NCBI GenBank assembly: GCA_017938285.1
Contig: JAGBBW010000116.1
Location: forward strand, 1 to 41,146
DNA from: Lachnospiraceae bacterium
GTDB lineage: Bacteria > Bacillota > Clostridia > Lachnospirales > Lachnospiraceae
Length of the DNA: 41,146 nucleotides
Reading direction: 5' to 3'
A program made the translations under genes and the position numbers. Positions 15,694 through 24,925 of the stretch are shown piece after piece. Position 1 is the stretch's first letter. Each line of letters starts with the position of its first letter. Under the pieces are notes generated by a model. It ran no database searches and had not been told where the DNA came from. It saw only the letters and a program-made list of their open reading frames with translations.

Positions 15694-15759
15694 GTTACTG
15701 TTCACAGAGCACCCAGACACTGCCCCATTTCATTTATGCTGTACCAGAAAGGAGCCTTT

Positions 15760-16650
15760 ATGAATTACATCCGTTTTCATGCCGATCAGGAATTTACCTA
15801 CCACTGGTGCGGCAAATTTGTTTCCCCGGACGACAACTGGACCCATCTGACCCGAGACCTGATGGACTATGAACTTTTTGTTGTAACAGAAGGTCTTCTT
15901 TTCATTGCCGCCAACCAGAGAGAATTTACCGTTGCTCCGGGCGAATATCTTCTCATGCCGCCGACACCGTTCCAGCACGGAATAAAAAAATCCCACTGTG
16001 TCTTTTACTGGATGCACTTCGGCTACCACAATGAGAAAAATGACCATGAACTGCTGACAGCGCCTTCCTGCCTTCCTTCTGCCAGGGATTCCAGCACTAC
16101 CTCCCTCACCTATACTCCGGGCAGAATTCTTCTGCCGGAGCAGGGACGTCTTACCTCCCCCGACCGTATTATCATCCTGATGAAACAGCTGCAGGATTCT
16201 GACCGCCGTTACCGTGAAATCACATTAAACCGTTATCTGTGCAGTGCGGTCCTCTCCGAAGTAGCCCTGCAGGGGCAGATTTATCCTGCCTATGGCAACC
16301 AGATTATCAAAGAACAACTGTATCAGGATATCTGTGATTATGTCTTCTGGCATTTAACAGAAAACTTAAAAGTTTCCCAGGTGGCAAACTATTTTGGTTA
16401 TAATGAAAAATACCTGACCACCTTTTTTAAACAGCGGGCAGGCATTTCCTTAAAACAATATATCCTTCAGATTAAAATGGAACGGGCAAAAGCAGATTTA
16501 AGTGAAACTACGGAGCCGGTCTCCCAGATAGCCTTCCGCCTGGGATTTTCCGATTCGCACAATTTCTCCAATGCCTTCCGGAAAATAACGGGACTCTCAC
16601 CCAGCGAATACCGGGACAGTTATAACCGGCACAATGTGTTTCCAGTATAG
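15760..16650 (+). CDS. AraC-family transcriptional regulator
   Basis: The 296-residue protein has an N-terminal cupin-like sensor domain (~1-165; FTVAPGEYLLMPPTPFQHG is the typical sugar-pocket strand) and a C-terminal double helix-turn-helix domain (~185-285; VSQVANYFGYNEKYLTTFFKQRAGISLKQYI and the family signature IAFRLGFSDSHNFSNAFRKITGLSPSEYR, read as separate segments). The ATG at 15760 is preferred because AAAGGAG lies 5 nt upstream; the longer frame has no site. It is divergent from the GH127 gene, so it probably senses arabinose-containing sugars and controls that gene, by analogy with other AraC/glycosidase pairs. Its promoter carries tandem AAGGTTGTAT repeats. Confidence 0.9.
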   Translation: MNYIRFHADQEFTYHWCGKFVSPDDNWTHLTRDLMDYELFVVTEGLLFIAANQREFTVAPGEYLLMPPTPFQHGIKKSHCVFYWMHFGYHNEKNDHELLTAPSCLPSARDSSTTSLTYTPGRILLPEQGRLTSPDRIIILMKQLQDSDRRYREITLNRYLCSAVLSEVALQGQIYPAYGNQIIKEQLYQDICDYVFWHLTENLKVSQVANYFGYNEKYLTTFFKQRAGISLKQYILQIKMERAKADLSETTEPVSQIAFRLGFSDSHNFSNAFRKITGLSPSEYRDSYNRHNVFPV

Positions 16651-16660
16651 TGCGTTTTCC

Positions 16661-17431
16661 TTAAATTTCACCGGACAAGGCCTTTTCCACCGTGTCAATC
16701 AGCTTCTGCTGCTCAATCGGCTTTAACAGATAGCCGCACGGATTCAGTCCCAGAACGGCAGTGATATGGGCCTTGTCTGCCACTGCCGTCAGGAACAGCA
16801 CCGGAATTGCTTTCAGTTCTTCATCCTTGCGGATTTCTTCCAGTGTTCTCTTTCCATCCCATTCCGGCATTTCATAATCCAGAAGAATTAAGTCCGGACG
16901 CTTTTTCTTTGCCTGGGTAATTGCCATCATGCCGGACGTAGCCACCGTTACCTCATACTGGCCTTCCAGCATTTTCTTGACGCTGCGGAGCAGAATACCG
17001 CTGTCATCCACCGCCAGCACATGCTTCTTTTCCTTTGACGGCTGTTCTGCCGCAGGACTTTCGTCCTGGACTTCTTCTTCCAGTTTCAGCATGGTCATAC
17101 ATTTTTTCAGTAATGCCTGTAACGTAATTGGCCGGTATGCAAAATCACACTGGTTCTCTTCTTTAAATTTCTGGTATCCTTCGCACTCTTCCTTTGTTCC
17201 AATGATAAGAATCGGCTTATTTTTTTCTCCAAGGAATGGCAGGATACGGCTGTCCAGTGTCTCACTTCCTACCAGACAGACGATTACTAAATCCGGCTTG
17301 AATACCTTTTCCATTCCTTTCACCAGTTCGTATGTATTCATACAAATCTGTGTCTGGAAACGGTTGGACAGATACTGGTTGACACTGCTCACCGTCATAT
17401 TTAATTCCCCTACTAAAAGTACTTTTTTCAT
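16661..17431 (-). CDS. Tandem receiver-domain response regulator (first receiver degenerate)
   Basis: The 256-residue protein is two CheY-like receiver domains with no output domain. The first (~1-115) lacks the acidic pocket: the phospho-acceptor strand reads LVIVCLVG with no Asp. The second (~135-256) is complete, with VDDS at its start, D185 in LLDYEMPEWDG, T in FLTA and K in LLKP. It directly follows the hybrid kinase (TGAAATG junction) and is the natural terminal acceptor of that phosphorelay, probably signalling by protein-protein contact. ATG at 17431 has GGAGG 8 nt upstream; the ATG at 17446 overlaps that site. It converges on the AraC gene with a 10-bp gap and no visible terminator. 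Confidence 0.85.
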   Translation of the reverse strand: MKKVLLVGELNMTVSSVNQYLSNRFQTQICMNTYELVKGMEKVFKPDLVIVCLVGSETLDSRILPFLGEKNKPILIIGTKEECEGYQKFKEENQCDFAYRPITLQALLKKCMTMLKLEEEVQDESPAAEQPSKEKKHVLAVDDSGILLRSVKKMLEGQYEVTVATSGMMAITQAKKKRPDLILLDYEMPEWDGKRTLEEIRKDEELKAIPVLFLTAVADKAHITAVLGLNPCGYLLKPIEQQKLIDTVEKALSGEI

Positions 17432-17432
17432 T

Positions 17433-20400
17433 TCATTCTCCTCCATTTCTTTCTATTGATAACTGATTCATCAGTTCCTGAATCAGAATTTCTCCCTGCT
17501 CCGCATCCATGTTAATCACATGTCCGGAGAGCTGTTCTATTTTCTGCTGTACGTCCTCTGTATAGCGGAATCCTTCCAGTGCAGCCATAGCTTCGTCCAT
17601 GGCATCAATGTCCAGTTCCAGCATAGCGGTACGCAGCATTTCCAGATAAGCAAGCAGTACGGAAACATCCTCTGCTTCCTCTCTGTTCCACCCTGCCTTC
17701 TCTTCCTCCTGTGCTCCGCCAAAACAGAGGCTTAATTTCTCTTTGCTGCTCCTCCATTCTTCCAGAAATATATCATGAAGCGCTTCCACCCGGCGGATAT
17801 CACCTTCTCTGGAAGCATTCTCCAGAAGTTTTGCCATACCGCCCAGCACCGTGGCACCAATCAGATTGGCCGCACTCTTCATGGAATGGACTTTAATCCG
17901 GTATTGTGCCAGGGTTTCCGGCTCATACCGTCCTTCATAAAACTTCTGCAGGGCAGCAGCCTCTGCCTCTATGGTTTTGCAGAAATCAGCTACCGTTTCC
18001 AACAGTAACTCCTTTGCCGGAAGATGCAGGAAACCATAACTCCAGTCCACACCGTCCACCATTGGAAGTTCTTCTGCTTCTTCTGTGGCTGCGGCTGGTG
18101 CCATCGCCGGTTCTTCTGCTTTTTCTCCTTCTTCTTCCACATCAAACACAAGAAGCTCCCGGGGCAGCAGACGCAGAACCATCTGTTCCAGCTTGTCCGG
18201 ATTAATTGGTTTTGGCAGAAATGCATCAAATCCTTCTGCCAGATACATTTCTTTCGCTCCGGTAATCGCATTGGCGGTTAAAGCAACCACCGGCGTACCT
18301 TCACACTGGCTGTTTTCCGCTGCTTTCATACAATGCAGGGTTTCTACTCCATCCATCTCCGGCATCATATGATCCAGGAAAATCAAATCGTAATGATGTT
18401 TCTCTGTCAGTTCGAGACAGGCTTTTCCGCTGTCTGCTACATCCACGTTGATTTTCGTATTCTTTAACAGACTGACAAATACTTTCAGATTCGTTGCATT
18501 ATCATCCACAACCAGCACTCTTGCATCCGGCGCCGTAAAGGCAGCCATATAAGCATACTCCGTGGAATACTTTTTCAGCCGTTCTTCCAGATTTCCTACC
18601 GGCGTGGAATCCACAATCTGCTGCTCTAAAGTAAAGAAAAACCGGGAACCCTTTCCATATTCACTTTCTACCTGAAGCCTGCTGCCCATCAGCAGAAGCA
18701 GCTGGGTGGTAATATTGATACCAAGACCCGTACCCTCAATGTTCCGGTTTCGTTTTTCTTCAATACGTTCAAATTCCTTAAAGAGTTTTTCAATGTCTTC
18801 TTCTTTGATACCTATGCCGGTATCCTCCACAGAAAACTCAAAAATCGCTTTTCTTCCTTCCACTCTTCCATCCACCTTCAGGCTGACACTGCCCTGCTGG
18901 GTATACTTTACCGCATTGTTTAAAAGATTTACCAGTACCTGGCGGATACGGACGTCATCTCCTAACAGCTTGGACGGAAGTTTTTCATCCACATAAATGC
19001 TCAGTGTCAGATGTTTTGCCTCCGCCTTTGCTTTAATCATATTGGAAATATCATGCAGCAGGCTGCTGAAATCATACTCCACCAGAATAATGTCCAGTTT
19101 TCCTGATTCAATTTTGGAAAAATCCAGAATTTCATTAATCAGGGACAGCAGTGTCTGTCCGGCATTCTGGATATCCAGCGCATATTCCTTAATATGCATT
19201 TCCCGGCTTTCCCGCAGAATCATCGTGTCCATGCCAAGCACTGCATTGATTGGCGTCCTGATTTCATGGGACATATGGGCAAGGAATTTTCCTTTGGCCG
19301 CATTGGCAGCAAGTGCTTCCTGTCTTGCTTCTTCTGCCTGTTCCGTTGCCGCTTTCAGCTGCTCATTCTGTTTTTCTATCAGCTCCATCTCATTTTTTAA
19401 AAGCCTTGCATTTTCTTCGGTATTATGGGCATACCCTTTCATCACCTGGCTGATATGCTGGTACAGCATGATAATGCCAAAACAGGTCGTTCCCAGACGG
19501 CTGAATTTGCCCATATCACCTACGGCAACCACATACATCCGGACAATGTCAATGGTACCGCCAATCCCCATAAACAACAGTGCCAGCATACCAAGCTGCA
19601 TGGTTCTGTCTTTGTTTTTCTTTAGTTCCTCCAGATAGGATTTTCCTACAAGCAGTACGGTCAGGGCAATCAGGGCATGGGAAACAAATGCCATGTTCAT
19701 AAAATCCACCAGATTTGTCAGTTGAAGCAGCATCTGAACCACAATATTCACACTGTTCAAACCAAGCAGAACCTTCCAGCGCAGCTTATAATGCGAAAAA
19801 ATACCATTGGCATAATACAGCCCGATAAAAAATGGAATCAGCATAACACAAAGGAAGACCAGCACAGAATACAGCGTCTGGTTTCCGTAAAAAATATGCA
19901 GCACTTTGGTTTCCACCGAGTAATACAGCGTTGCTACCAGACAATATCCGCATAAATACTGCATACCTCCTGTTTTCTGCCCGGAAACTTTCTGAATCAG
20001 GGACAACAGGAAAAAGATAATTCCACAAATCAAAATAATAACATTACACAAAAGATGGAACAGATTATCCTGTAGCAGTTTTAAAATCAGGATATCCCGC
20101 TCTCCCACCGTAATCGTACTGGCTCTGGCCGCATAATCCCCATACGGAGATACCATTTCCATGCGAATCCGGCCTTCTGTCAGGTCAGCCGGAATATCAA
20201 TAAAATTCACCACACTGCCCGGTGTATGTCCGAAGTACCGTACATCTTCCGTTCCAAACTCATACACCAGTTTCCCATCCAGCCAGACCGTCAGTTCTTT
20301 GTCCGCAGACAGAAATGACATCGTCATTCCAAAATACTTTTCCGGTATGATATTTTCCATCACAACCAGTTCGCCCGGTTCACTTTTTCCCAGATACGGC

Positions 20401-20588
20401 AGTTTTCCCAGCTCCGCCTGCTTTCCATCCGGCCAGGTCATGGTCCATCCGGTATTAAATTCACTGACCTCTCCTTTGGAAAGCGTCATATCATCTACCT
20501 TAAATCCCACTATGACCAGAATTATCAGCAGAATATCCACCAGAAGTACGGTACGGATTATTTTTCTGAATTTCTGCATTTCTACCAT
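17433..20588 (-). CDS. Hybrid sensor histidine kinase with 7TM sensor, receiver and Hpt domains
   Basis: The protein (about 1051 residues) starts with a membrane span (~8-28), an extracytoplasmic jelly-roll-like domain (~45-165) and about seven further spans (~170-380), resembling 7TMR-DISM sensors. A coiled linker leads to HisKA with the phospho-acceptor H441 in MSHEIRTP, HATPase_c with NLLNNAVKY, DTGIGI and GTGLG, a receiver with D739 in FLDHMMP, and a C-terminal Hpt with H901 in KVHSMKSAANLIG. This is a full phosphorelay in one chain. Start choice is uncertain: GGAG lies 4 nt before the ATG at 20588, while longer frames start at 20603 and 20630 and would overlap the upstream gene. It is co-directional with the TraX-GGDEF gene upstream and the tandem receiver gene downstream. 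Confidence 0.9.
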   Translation of the reverse strand: MVEMQKFRKIIRTVLLVDILLIILVIVGFKVDDMTLSKGEVSEFNTGWTMTWPDGKQAELGKLPYLGKSEPGELVVMENIIPEKYFGMTMSFLSADKELTVWLDGKLVYEFGTEDVRYFGHTPGSVVNFIDIPADLTEGRIRMEMVSPYGDYAARASTITVGERDILILKLLQDNLFHLLCNVIILICGIIFFLLSLIQKVSGQKTGGMQYLCGYCLVATLYYSVETKVLHIFYGNQTLYSVLVFLCVMLIPFFIGLYYANGIFSHYKLRWKVLLGLNSVNIVVQMLLQLTNLVDFMNMAFVSHALIALTVLLVGKSYLEELKKNKDRTMQLGMLALLFMGIGGTIDIVRMYVVAVGDMGKFSRLGTTCFGIIMLYQHISQVMKGYAHNTEENARLLKNEMELIEKQNEQLKAATEQAEEARQEALAANAAKGKFLAHMSHEIRTPINAVLGMDTMILRESREMHIKEYALDIQNAGQTLLSLINEILDFSKIESGKLDIILVEYDFSSLLHDISNMIKAKAEAKHLTLSIYVDEKLPSKLLGDDVRIRQVLVNLLNNAVKYTQQGSVSLKVDGRVEGRKAIFEFSVEDTGIGIKEEDIEKLFKEFERIEEKRNRNIEGTGLGINITTQLLLLMGSRLQVESEYGKGSRFFFTLEQQIVDSTPVGNLEERLKKYSTEYAYMAAFTAPDARVLVVDDNATNLKVFVSLLKNTKINVDVADSGKACLELTEKHHYDLIFLDHMMPEMDGVETLHCMKAAENSQCEGTPVVALTANAITGAKEMYLAEGFDAFLPKPINPDKLEQMVLRLLPRELLVFDVEEEGEKAEEPAMAPAAATEEAEELPMVDGVDWSYGFLHLPAKELLLETVADFCKTIEAEAAALQKFYEGRYEPETLAQYRIKVHSMKSAANLIGATVLGGMAKLLENASREGDIRRVEALHDIFLEEWRSSKEKLSLCFGGAQEEEKAGWNREEAEDVSVLLAYLEMLRTAMLELDIDAMDEAMAALEGFRYTEDVQQKIEQLSGHVINMDAEQGEILIQELMNQLSIERNGGE

Positions 20589-20614
20589 CTCACTCCACTT
20601 CATTTCCGACAGTT

Positions 20615-22816
20615 TTAAAGAATATACCATCCTGTTTTACTTCTGTTTTTGGCTACATACAATGCCTTGTCCGCATTACTGTAAAGCTTCTCAAAATCCC
20701 GGTCCGCAGCTTCCAGAATTTTAGAAATTCCAAAGGAAACACTCGTAATTCCGGCATATTTTTCTCCTGCCAGCAATACTTTAAATTCCTCTGCAATCTT
20801 TTCAGCCATTGCCTCCAGTTCCTTTGTTTCAATTGCCTCTTTGTAAAACAGGCAGAATTCATCTCCTCCTATTCTGCAGGCTATGGTATCCGCTGTCTGT
20901 CCTGCAAGAATTTGTCCGAACTTTGCCAGAATTTCATCTCCGGTCTGATGTCCAAAACGTTCATTAATCTGCCGGAAACTGTTTAAATCCATCATAAACA
21001 GGCTTCCACCGCCGCCCTGTTTTAAATATTCTTCCAGCAGACTGATAAAATAACTCCGGTTATATACTCCGGTCAGGGAATCTTTATGGGCCAGGTCACT
21101 GATTTTTGACAGAATTTCATGGTGTTCCGTAATGTCTAACATCCAGAGCATGTATCCCTGCACATAACCACCTTCCACCAGTGGTTCCACTCTCATTTCG
21201 TATATTTTTCCATTCAGCTCCAGTGTCTTTAATTTTCCTTCAAAAATATCCCGCAATGTATCGTTTCCGTACGCATTCTGCTTTAACGAAAGTTTCCCGA
21301 ACATTTCCACCATTCGTTTGTTAAAATAGGTAATGGCATGATGATTATTGATTACCATAATCCCTTCCTGCCCATGGTTCAGGGCATTTTCCCCAGCCAG
21401 GGCAATGGAATCAAAATAACCATACCGTGTGAGAGCCAGACCAACCAGTACAACCGCTCCCATAATACCAAGACACGGAACCTCATAGCCTCCGGTCAGT
21501 CCCATAATCCGGATAACATTAGGAAGCCACGGGCAGACAATTGCAGTTGCCGTACAAAGCATCCTCTTGCGCTCAATCCCGTTCGAACGTATGCCCCAGA
21601 CAATACAGGTAACAATACAGCTTACACACACAATTACCATATACGCCAAAAACAGGAAAAATCCCCAGTTATGCTCCAGTACCAGTCTTGGAAAAGGACC
21701 ACTGGTATCGATTCCTATGTAATTGTAAAAATAATGATTTTCCCTTGTGGTAAACAGCATCCACATAATCAGAATACCTGCCAGCCATTCCAGCGCATAG
21801 ATAAACGCAGGCACTACTTTATGGCACATTTCCGCCACAAAGGTGGTAAACCCTAACATCAGCAGACATTCCCCAAAATACTGGGTCACTGTTGCCGCAT
21901 AAAAACCTCCGGTATTTCCTGAGGTTATTTCCAAAAGAAAACCAAACGCATAAATACATCCTGCCAGAACTAAAAGCAGCGTTCCGATCTGGCCTCTGGA
22001 TGGTCTTGCCCAGAATACTTTCAGCAGAACAGCCAGACATACCAGCAGGGCAAGCACATGTACTCCCACATAAAGTTCATACAGCGTACAGCCTGCCACC
22101 AGCTTTTTTAGTCCGGCTAACACAAGAAAATGTCCCGGATAAAACAAATAAAAGAAATACCTGCCTCCGATTTGTTTTCCTTTTTCTCCGTTGTAACGCT
22201 TAATAAATATTAACGGTATCATAAAACCTAAAAAATACAGTTTATCGTACCATGGCCAGTCATAACGGGAAAAATGCAGCACCCGGTTCAGCTCTACTGC
22301 CACAATCAAAAACACTTCCAGCACAATGGTAAGCCCGCAGACCCATGCTGCCTGCTTTTTGAAATCCCGCACATAATAAAACACCAGAATATACAGCATC
22401 GGCATGATAATCCAGCCGCCAACCGCTGCAGAAATCAGGAACAACCCTGCTGCCAGCACAACTTTGTGCCAGATTTTAAACTTCTTATGTTCCAGAACAG
22501 CCAGCAGCAGCAAACCTAATAACAGGTCAAATATAATATTCTGCCGGTATTCATACATTTCACCAAAAAACAGATAAAACGGCAGCATTGCCACAACGGC
22601 AAACAGCATCATCCGTTTGATATATTCTTTGACACTGGAAGTTTTGCGGAAGCCCTCCGCAATAAAGAAACACATAATTGGAATGGTAAGTCTGCCAATA
22701 ACATGCATGACCTGTCCGAGGGGACTCATAAACTCCACAAAGCCCCAGGCCACATGGTCACAAACCATAGCACAAATGGCAATCAGTTTTAATTGTGTAC
22801 GATTTAAAGACTTCAT
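20615..22816 (-). CDS. TraX-like - 7TM - PAS - GGDEF fusion, putative diguanylate cyclase
   Basis: The 733-residue protein begins with a TraX-family segment (~1-235: KLIAICAMVCDHVAWGF, then GRLTIPIMCFFIAEGF and several spans), a membrane acyltransferase-like family named after the F-plasmid pilin acetylase. A second membrane block of about seven to eight spans (~255-480), resembling the histidine-kinase 7TM sensor, is followed by a PAS domain (~490-565) and a GGDEF domain (~575-733) with intact RIGGDEF (GGDEF starting at 650) and DLNSFRQINERFGH. Cyclic-di-GMP synthesis is therefore likely; no RxxD inhibitory site is visible. The ATG at 22816 has GGGGGAA about 5 nt upstream. It heads a three-gene signalling operon. 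The N-terminal assignment rests on pattern recognition. Confidence 0.8.
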   Translation of the reverse strand: MKSLNRTQLKLIAICAMVCDHVAWGFVEFMSPLGQVMHVIGRLTIPIMCFFIAEGFRKTSSVKEYIKRMMLFAVVAMLPFYLFFGEMYEYRQNIIFDLLLGLLLLAVLEHKKFKIWHKVVLAAGLFLISAAVGGWIIMPMLYILVFYYVRDFKKQAAWVCGLTIVLEVFLIVAVELNRVLHFSRYDWPWYDKLYFLGFMIPLIFIKRYNGEKGKQIGGRYFFYLFYPGHFLVLAGLKKLVAGCTLYELYVGVHVLALLVCLAVLLKVFWARPSRGQIGTLLLVLAGCIYAFGFLLEITSGNTGGFYAATVTQYFGECLLMLGFTTFVAEMCHKVVPAFIYALEWLAGILIMWMLFTTRENHYFYNYIGIDTSGPFPRLVLEHNWGFFLFLAYMVIVCVSCIVTCIVWGIRSNGIERKRMLCTATAIVCPWLPNVIRIMGLTGGYEVPCLGIMGAVVLVGLALTRYGYFDSIALAGENALNHGQEGIMVINNHHAITYFNKRMVEMFGKLSLKQNAYGNDTLRDIFEGKLKTLELNGKIYEMRVEPLVEGGYVQGYMLWMLDITEHHEILSKISDLAHKDSLTGVYNRSYFISLLEEYLKQGGGGSLFMMDLNSFRQINERFGHQTGDEILAKFGQILAGQTADTIACRIGGDEFCLFYKEAIETKELEAMAEKIAEEFKVLLAGEKYAGITSVSFGISKILEAADRDFEKLYSNADKALYVAKNRSKTGWYIL

Positions 22817-22936
22817 AGTATTCCCCCAATCCTTGTATTCTTTTGTAGGCTGATATTTTATTCCATAATGATAAAGCGAAGCTTTTTTCCTATTATACCA
22901 AAAAATGATGATTTGTTCAATAAAAACAACGTAGAA

Positions 22937-22967
22937 AGAAGCGGTTACCACAGGGCGGACCGCTTCT
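22937..22967 (-). terminator. Terminator of the prfA operon
   Basis: AGAAGCGG (22937-22944) and CCGCTTCT (22960-22967) pair perfectly. On the minus strand the stem is followed by TTCTACGTTGTTTTT. It lies about 25 bp past the prfA stop. Confidence 0.65.
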
Positions 22968-22992
22968 CTTTCTCTTTTACTTTATATGGATT

Positions 22993-24066
22993 TTACTCTT
23001 CCGCCATCTCCGCTAACTTCGCTGCCTGGTCGGCTGCAATCAAGGAATCCACAAATTTTTGCAGATCTCCGTCCATAACCGCATCCAGATTATACACCGT
23101 CAGGTTAATTCTGTGGTCGGTTACACGGCCCTGTGGGAAGTTATAGGTACGGATCTTTTCAGAACGGTCACCGGAACCTACCTGGCTCTTTCTGGCTGCT
23201 GCTTCTGCGCTGTGGGCCTTTTCCAGTTCCAGCTCATACAGTTTGGAACGCAGTACCTTGAATGCCTTATCACGGTTCTTTAACTGGGACTTTTCATCCT
23301 GACAGGAAATTACGATACCGGTCGGGATGTGGGTCAGACGAACTGCGGAGTCGGTGGTATTAACGCACTGTCCACCGTTACCGGAGGAACGGAATACGTC
23401 AATACGGCAGTCATTTGGATTGATTTCAATATCCACTTCTTCTGCTTCCGGCATAATTGCCACGGTAATGGCAGAGGTCTGGATACGTCCCTGGGATTCC
23501 GTTACCGGGACACGCTGTACACGATGGGCACCACTTTCATACTTCAGCTTGGAGTATGCACCTGCACCATTTACCATGAAAATCGCTTCTTTAAATCCGC
23601 CGATACCATTTTCGCTGACGGAAATCAGCTCTGTTTTCCAACGCTGGGATTCCGCATACTTGCAGTACATACGGTAAATTTCTGCTGCAAATAAAGTAGC
23701 TTCGTCACCACCGGTACCTGCACGAAGCTCCACAATAACGTTCTTGTCATCGTTCGGGTCCTTTGGCAGCAGTAAAATCTTTAACTTCTGCTCCAGAGCT
23801 TCTACATTTTCCTTGCTGGCATTTAATTCTTCCTTTGCCAGCTCTCTCATTTCTTCATCACTTTCTTCGTCCAGAATCATGAGACTGTCTTCAATGTTCT
23901 GCTTTTCCTTCTTATACTCCGTATATGCTTCTACAATCGGAGTCAGGTCGTTCTGCTCCTTCATCAGTTTACGGAACCGGTTCTGGTCACTGACTACGGT
24001 TGGCTCACTTAACTCATTCTGGATTTCTTCAAATCGTCTTAATAAATCCTCTAACTTATCAAACAT
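22993..24066 (-). CDS. prfA: Peptide chain release factor 1
   Basis: RF1 recognises UAA and UAG stop codons and triggers peptide release on the ribosome. The 357-residue protein has the codon-reading PVT tripeptide ([10 protein letters not shown], ~185) and the universally conserved GGQ in [11 protein letters not shown] (~228-238), the glutamine that PrmC methylates. Length is standard. It follows prmC by 22 bp in the order DUF1385 - prmC - prfA, a common clostridial arrangement that places the factor beside its modifying enzyme. A terminator follows. Confidence 0.97.
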   Translation of the reverse strand: MFDKLEDLLRRFEEIQNELSEPTVVSDQNRFRKLMKEQNDLTPIVEAYTEYKKEKQNIEDSLMILDEESDEEMRELAKEELNASKENVEALEQKLKILLLPKDPNDDKNVIVELRAGTGGDEATLFAAEIYRMYCKYAESQRWKTELISVSENGIGGFKEAIFMVNGAGAYSKLKYESGAHRVQRVPVTESQGRIQTSAITVAIMPEAEEVDIEINPNDCRIDVFRSSGNGGQCVNTTDSAVRLTHIPTGIVISCQDEKSQLKNRDKAFKVLRSKLYELELEKAHSAEAAARKSQVGSGDRSEKIRTYNFPQGRVTDHRINLTVYNLDAVMDGDLQKFVDSLIAADQAAKLAEMAEE

Positions 24067-24088
24067 CTTTCTTTACCTCTCTATACAC

Positions 24089-24925
24089 CTACTGCCAGCA
24101 GGCACAAACCACCCGGTCCAGTCCTGCTAAATCTTTTACCACACGTATATTCCGGAATCCACGTTCTGCCAGCAGTGCTGATACATCCACCGCCTGCTCA
24201 CATCCGATTTCAAAAAATATCTCACCATGCTCCGTCAGATATTCCGGTGCCGTCCGGATAATTTCCCTGTAAAATTTCAGGCCATCCGAATCACCGTCCA
24301 AAGCCGTCACCGGTTCATGATCCCGCACCTCCGGCATAAGGGTATCTATCACCTTTGACGGAATATACGGTGGATTGGACACAATCATATCAAAGCGTTC
24401 CCCGGACGGAACCGCCTGAAATAAATCACCACAATAAAACTCTGCCGGAATTTCCAGCCGCTCTGCATTCTTCCCTGCTGTCTCCACAGCTTCAGGAACA
24501 ATATCCGTTCCCACTGCTCCGGAAAGCTTACAAAGCTTTGCCAGACTGAGCAGAATACATCCTGTTCCGGTACAAATATCCAGCACCCGTTTCCCTTCGG
24601 CAGACCTGGCGGCTTCTTCTACCAGAATTTCGGTATCCTGCCTTGGAATCAGTGTAGCCGGACTAACCAGAAACTCAAATCCCATAAATTCCTGACTGCC
24701 GGTAATATACTGTAATGGAATACGCTGGCAGCGCTGTTCCAGCAATGCATCATACTGTTCCTTGTATGCTTTTGGCATTTCTTCCATCAGCTTCATGAAA
24801 TACTCTGCCCTGCGCATTCCGGTCACATAAGAAAACAGCTGCCAGGCATCGGCATCAGCCTCCGGAATCTGTGCTGCTTCCAGTACTGTTACTGCCTGCC
24901 GGAGCACTTCCCTGTAACTGCTCAT
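24089..24925 (-). CDS. prmC: Release factor glutamine N5-methyltransferase
   Basis: PrmC methylates the GGQ glutamine of release factors with SAM. The 278-residue protein has a helical N-terminal domain (~1-75), the SAM-binding motif VLDICTGTGCILLSLA (~115-130) and the catalytic NPPY (SNPPYIP, ~183-189). The ATG overlaps the stop of the DUF1385 gene by four bases (ATGA), and prfA, its substrate's gene, follows 22 bp later. Translational coupling across the three genes is likely. Confidence 0.95.
   Translation of the reverse strand: MSSYREVLRQAVTVLEAAQIPEADADAWQLFSYVTGMRRAEYFMKLMEEMPKAYKEQYDALLEQRCQRIPLQYITGSQEFMGFEFLVSPATLIPRQDTEILVEEAARSAEGKRVLDICTGTGCILLSLAKLCKLSGAVGTDIVPEAVETAGKNAERLEIPAEFYCGDLFQAVPSGERFDMIVSNPPYIPSKVIDTLMPEVRDHEPVTALDGDSDGLKFYREIIRTAPEYLTEHGEIFFEIGCEQAVDVSALLAERGFRNIRVVKDLAGLDRVVCACWQ

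Noticed and set aside
16651-16660. Terminator between the convergent AraC and receiver genes
   Set aside because: The gap is only 10 bp and no hairpin with T-run is visible there.
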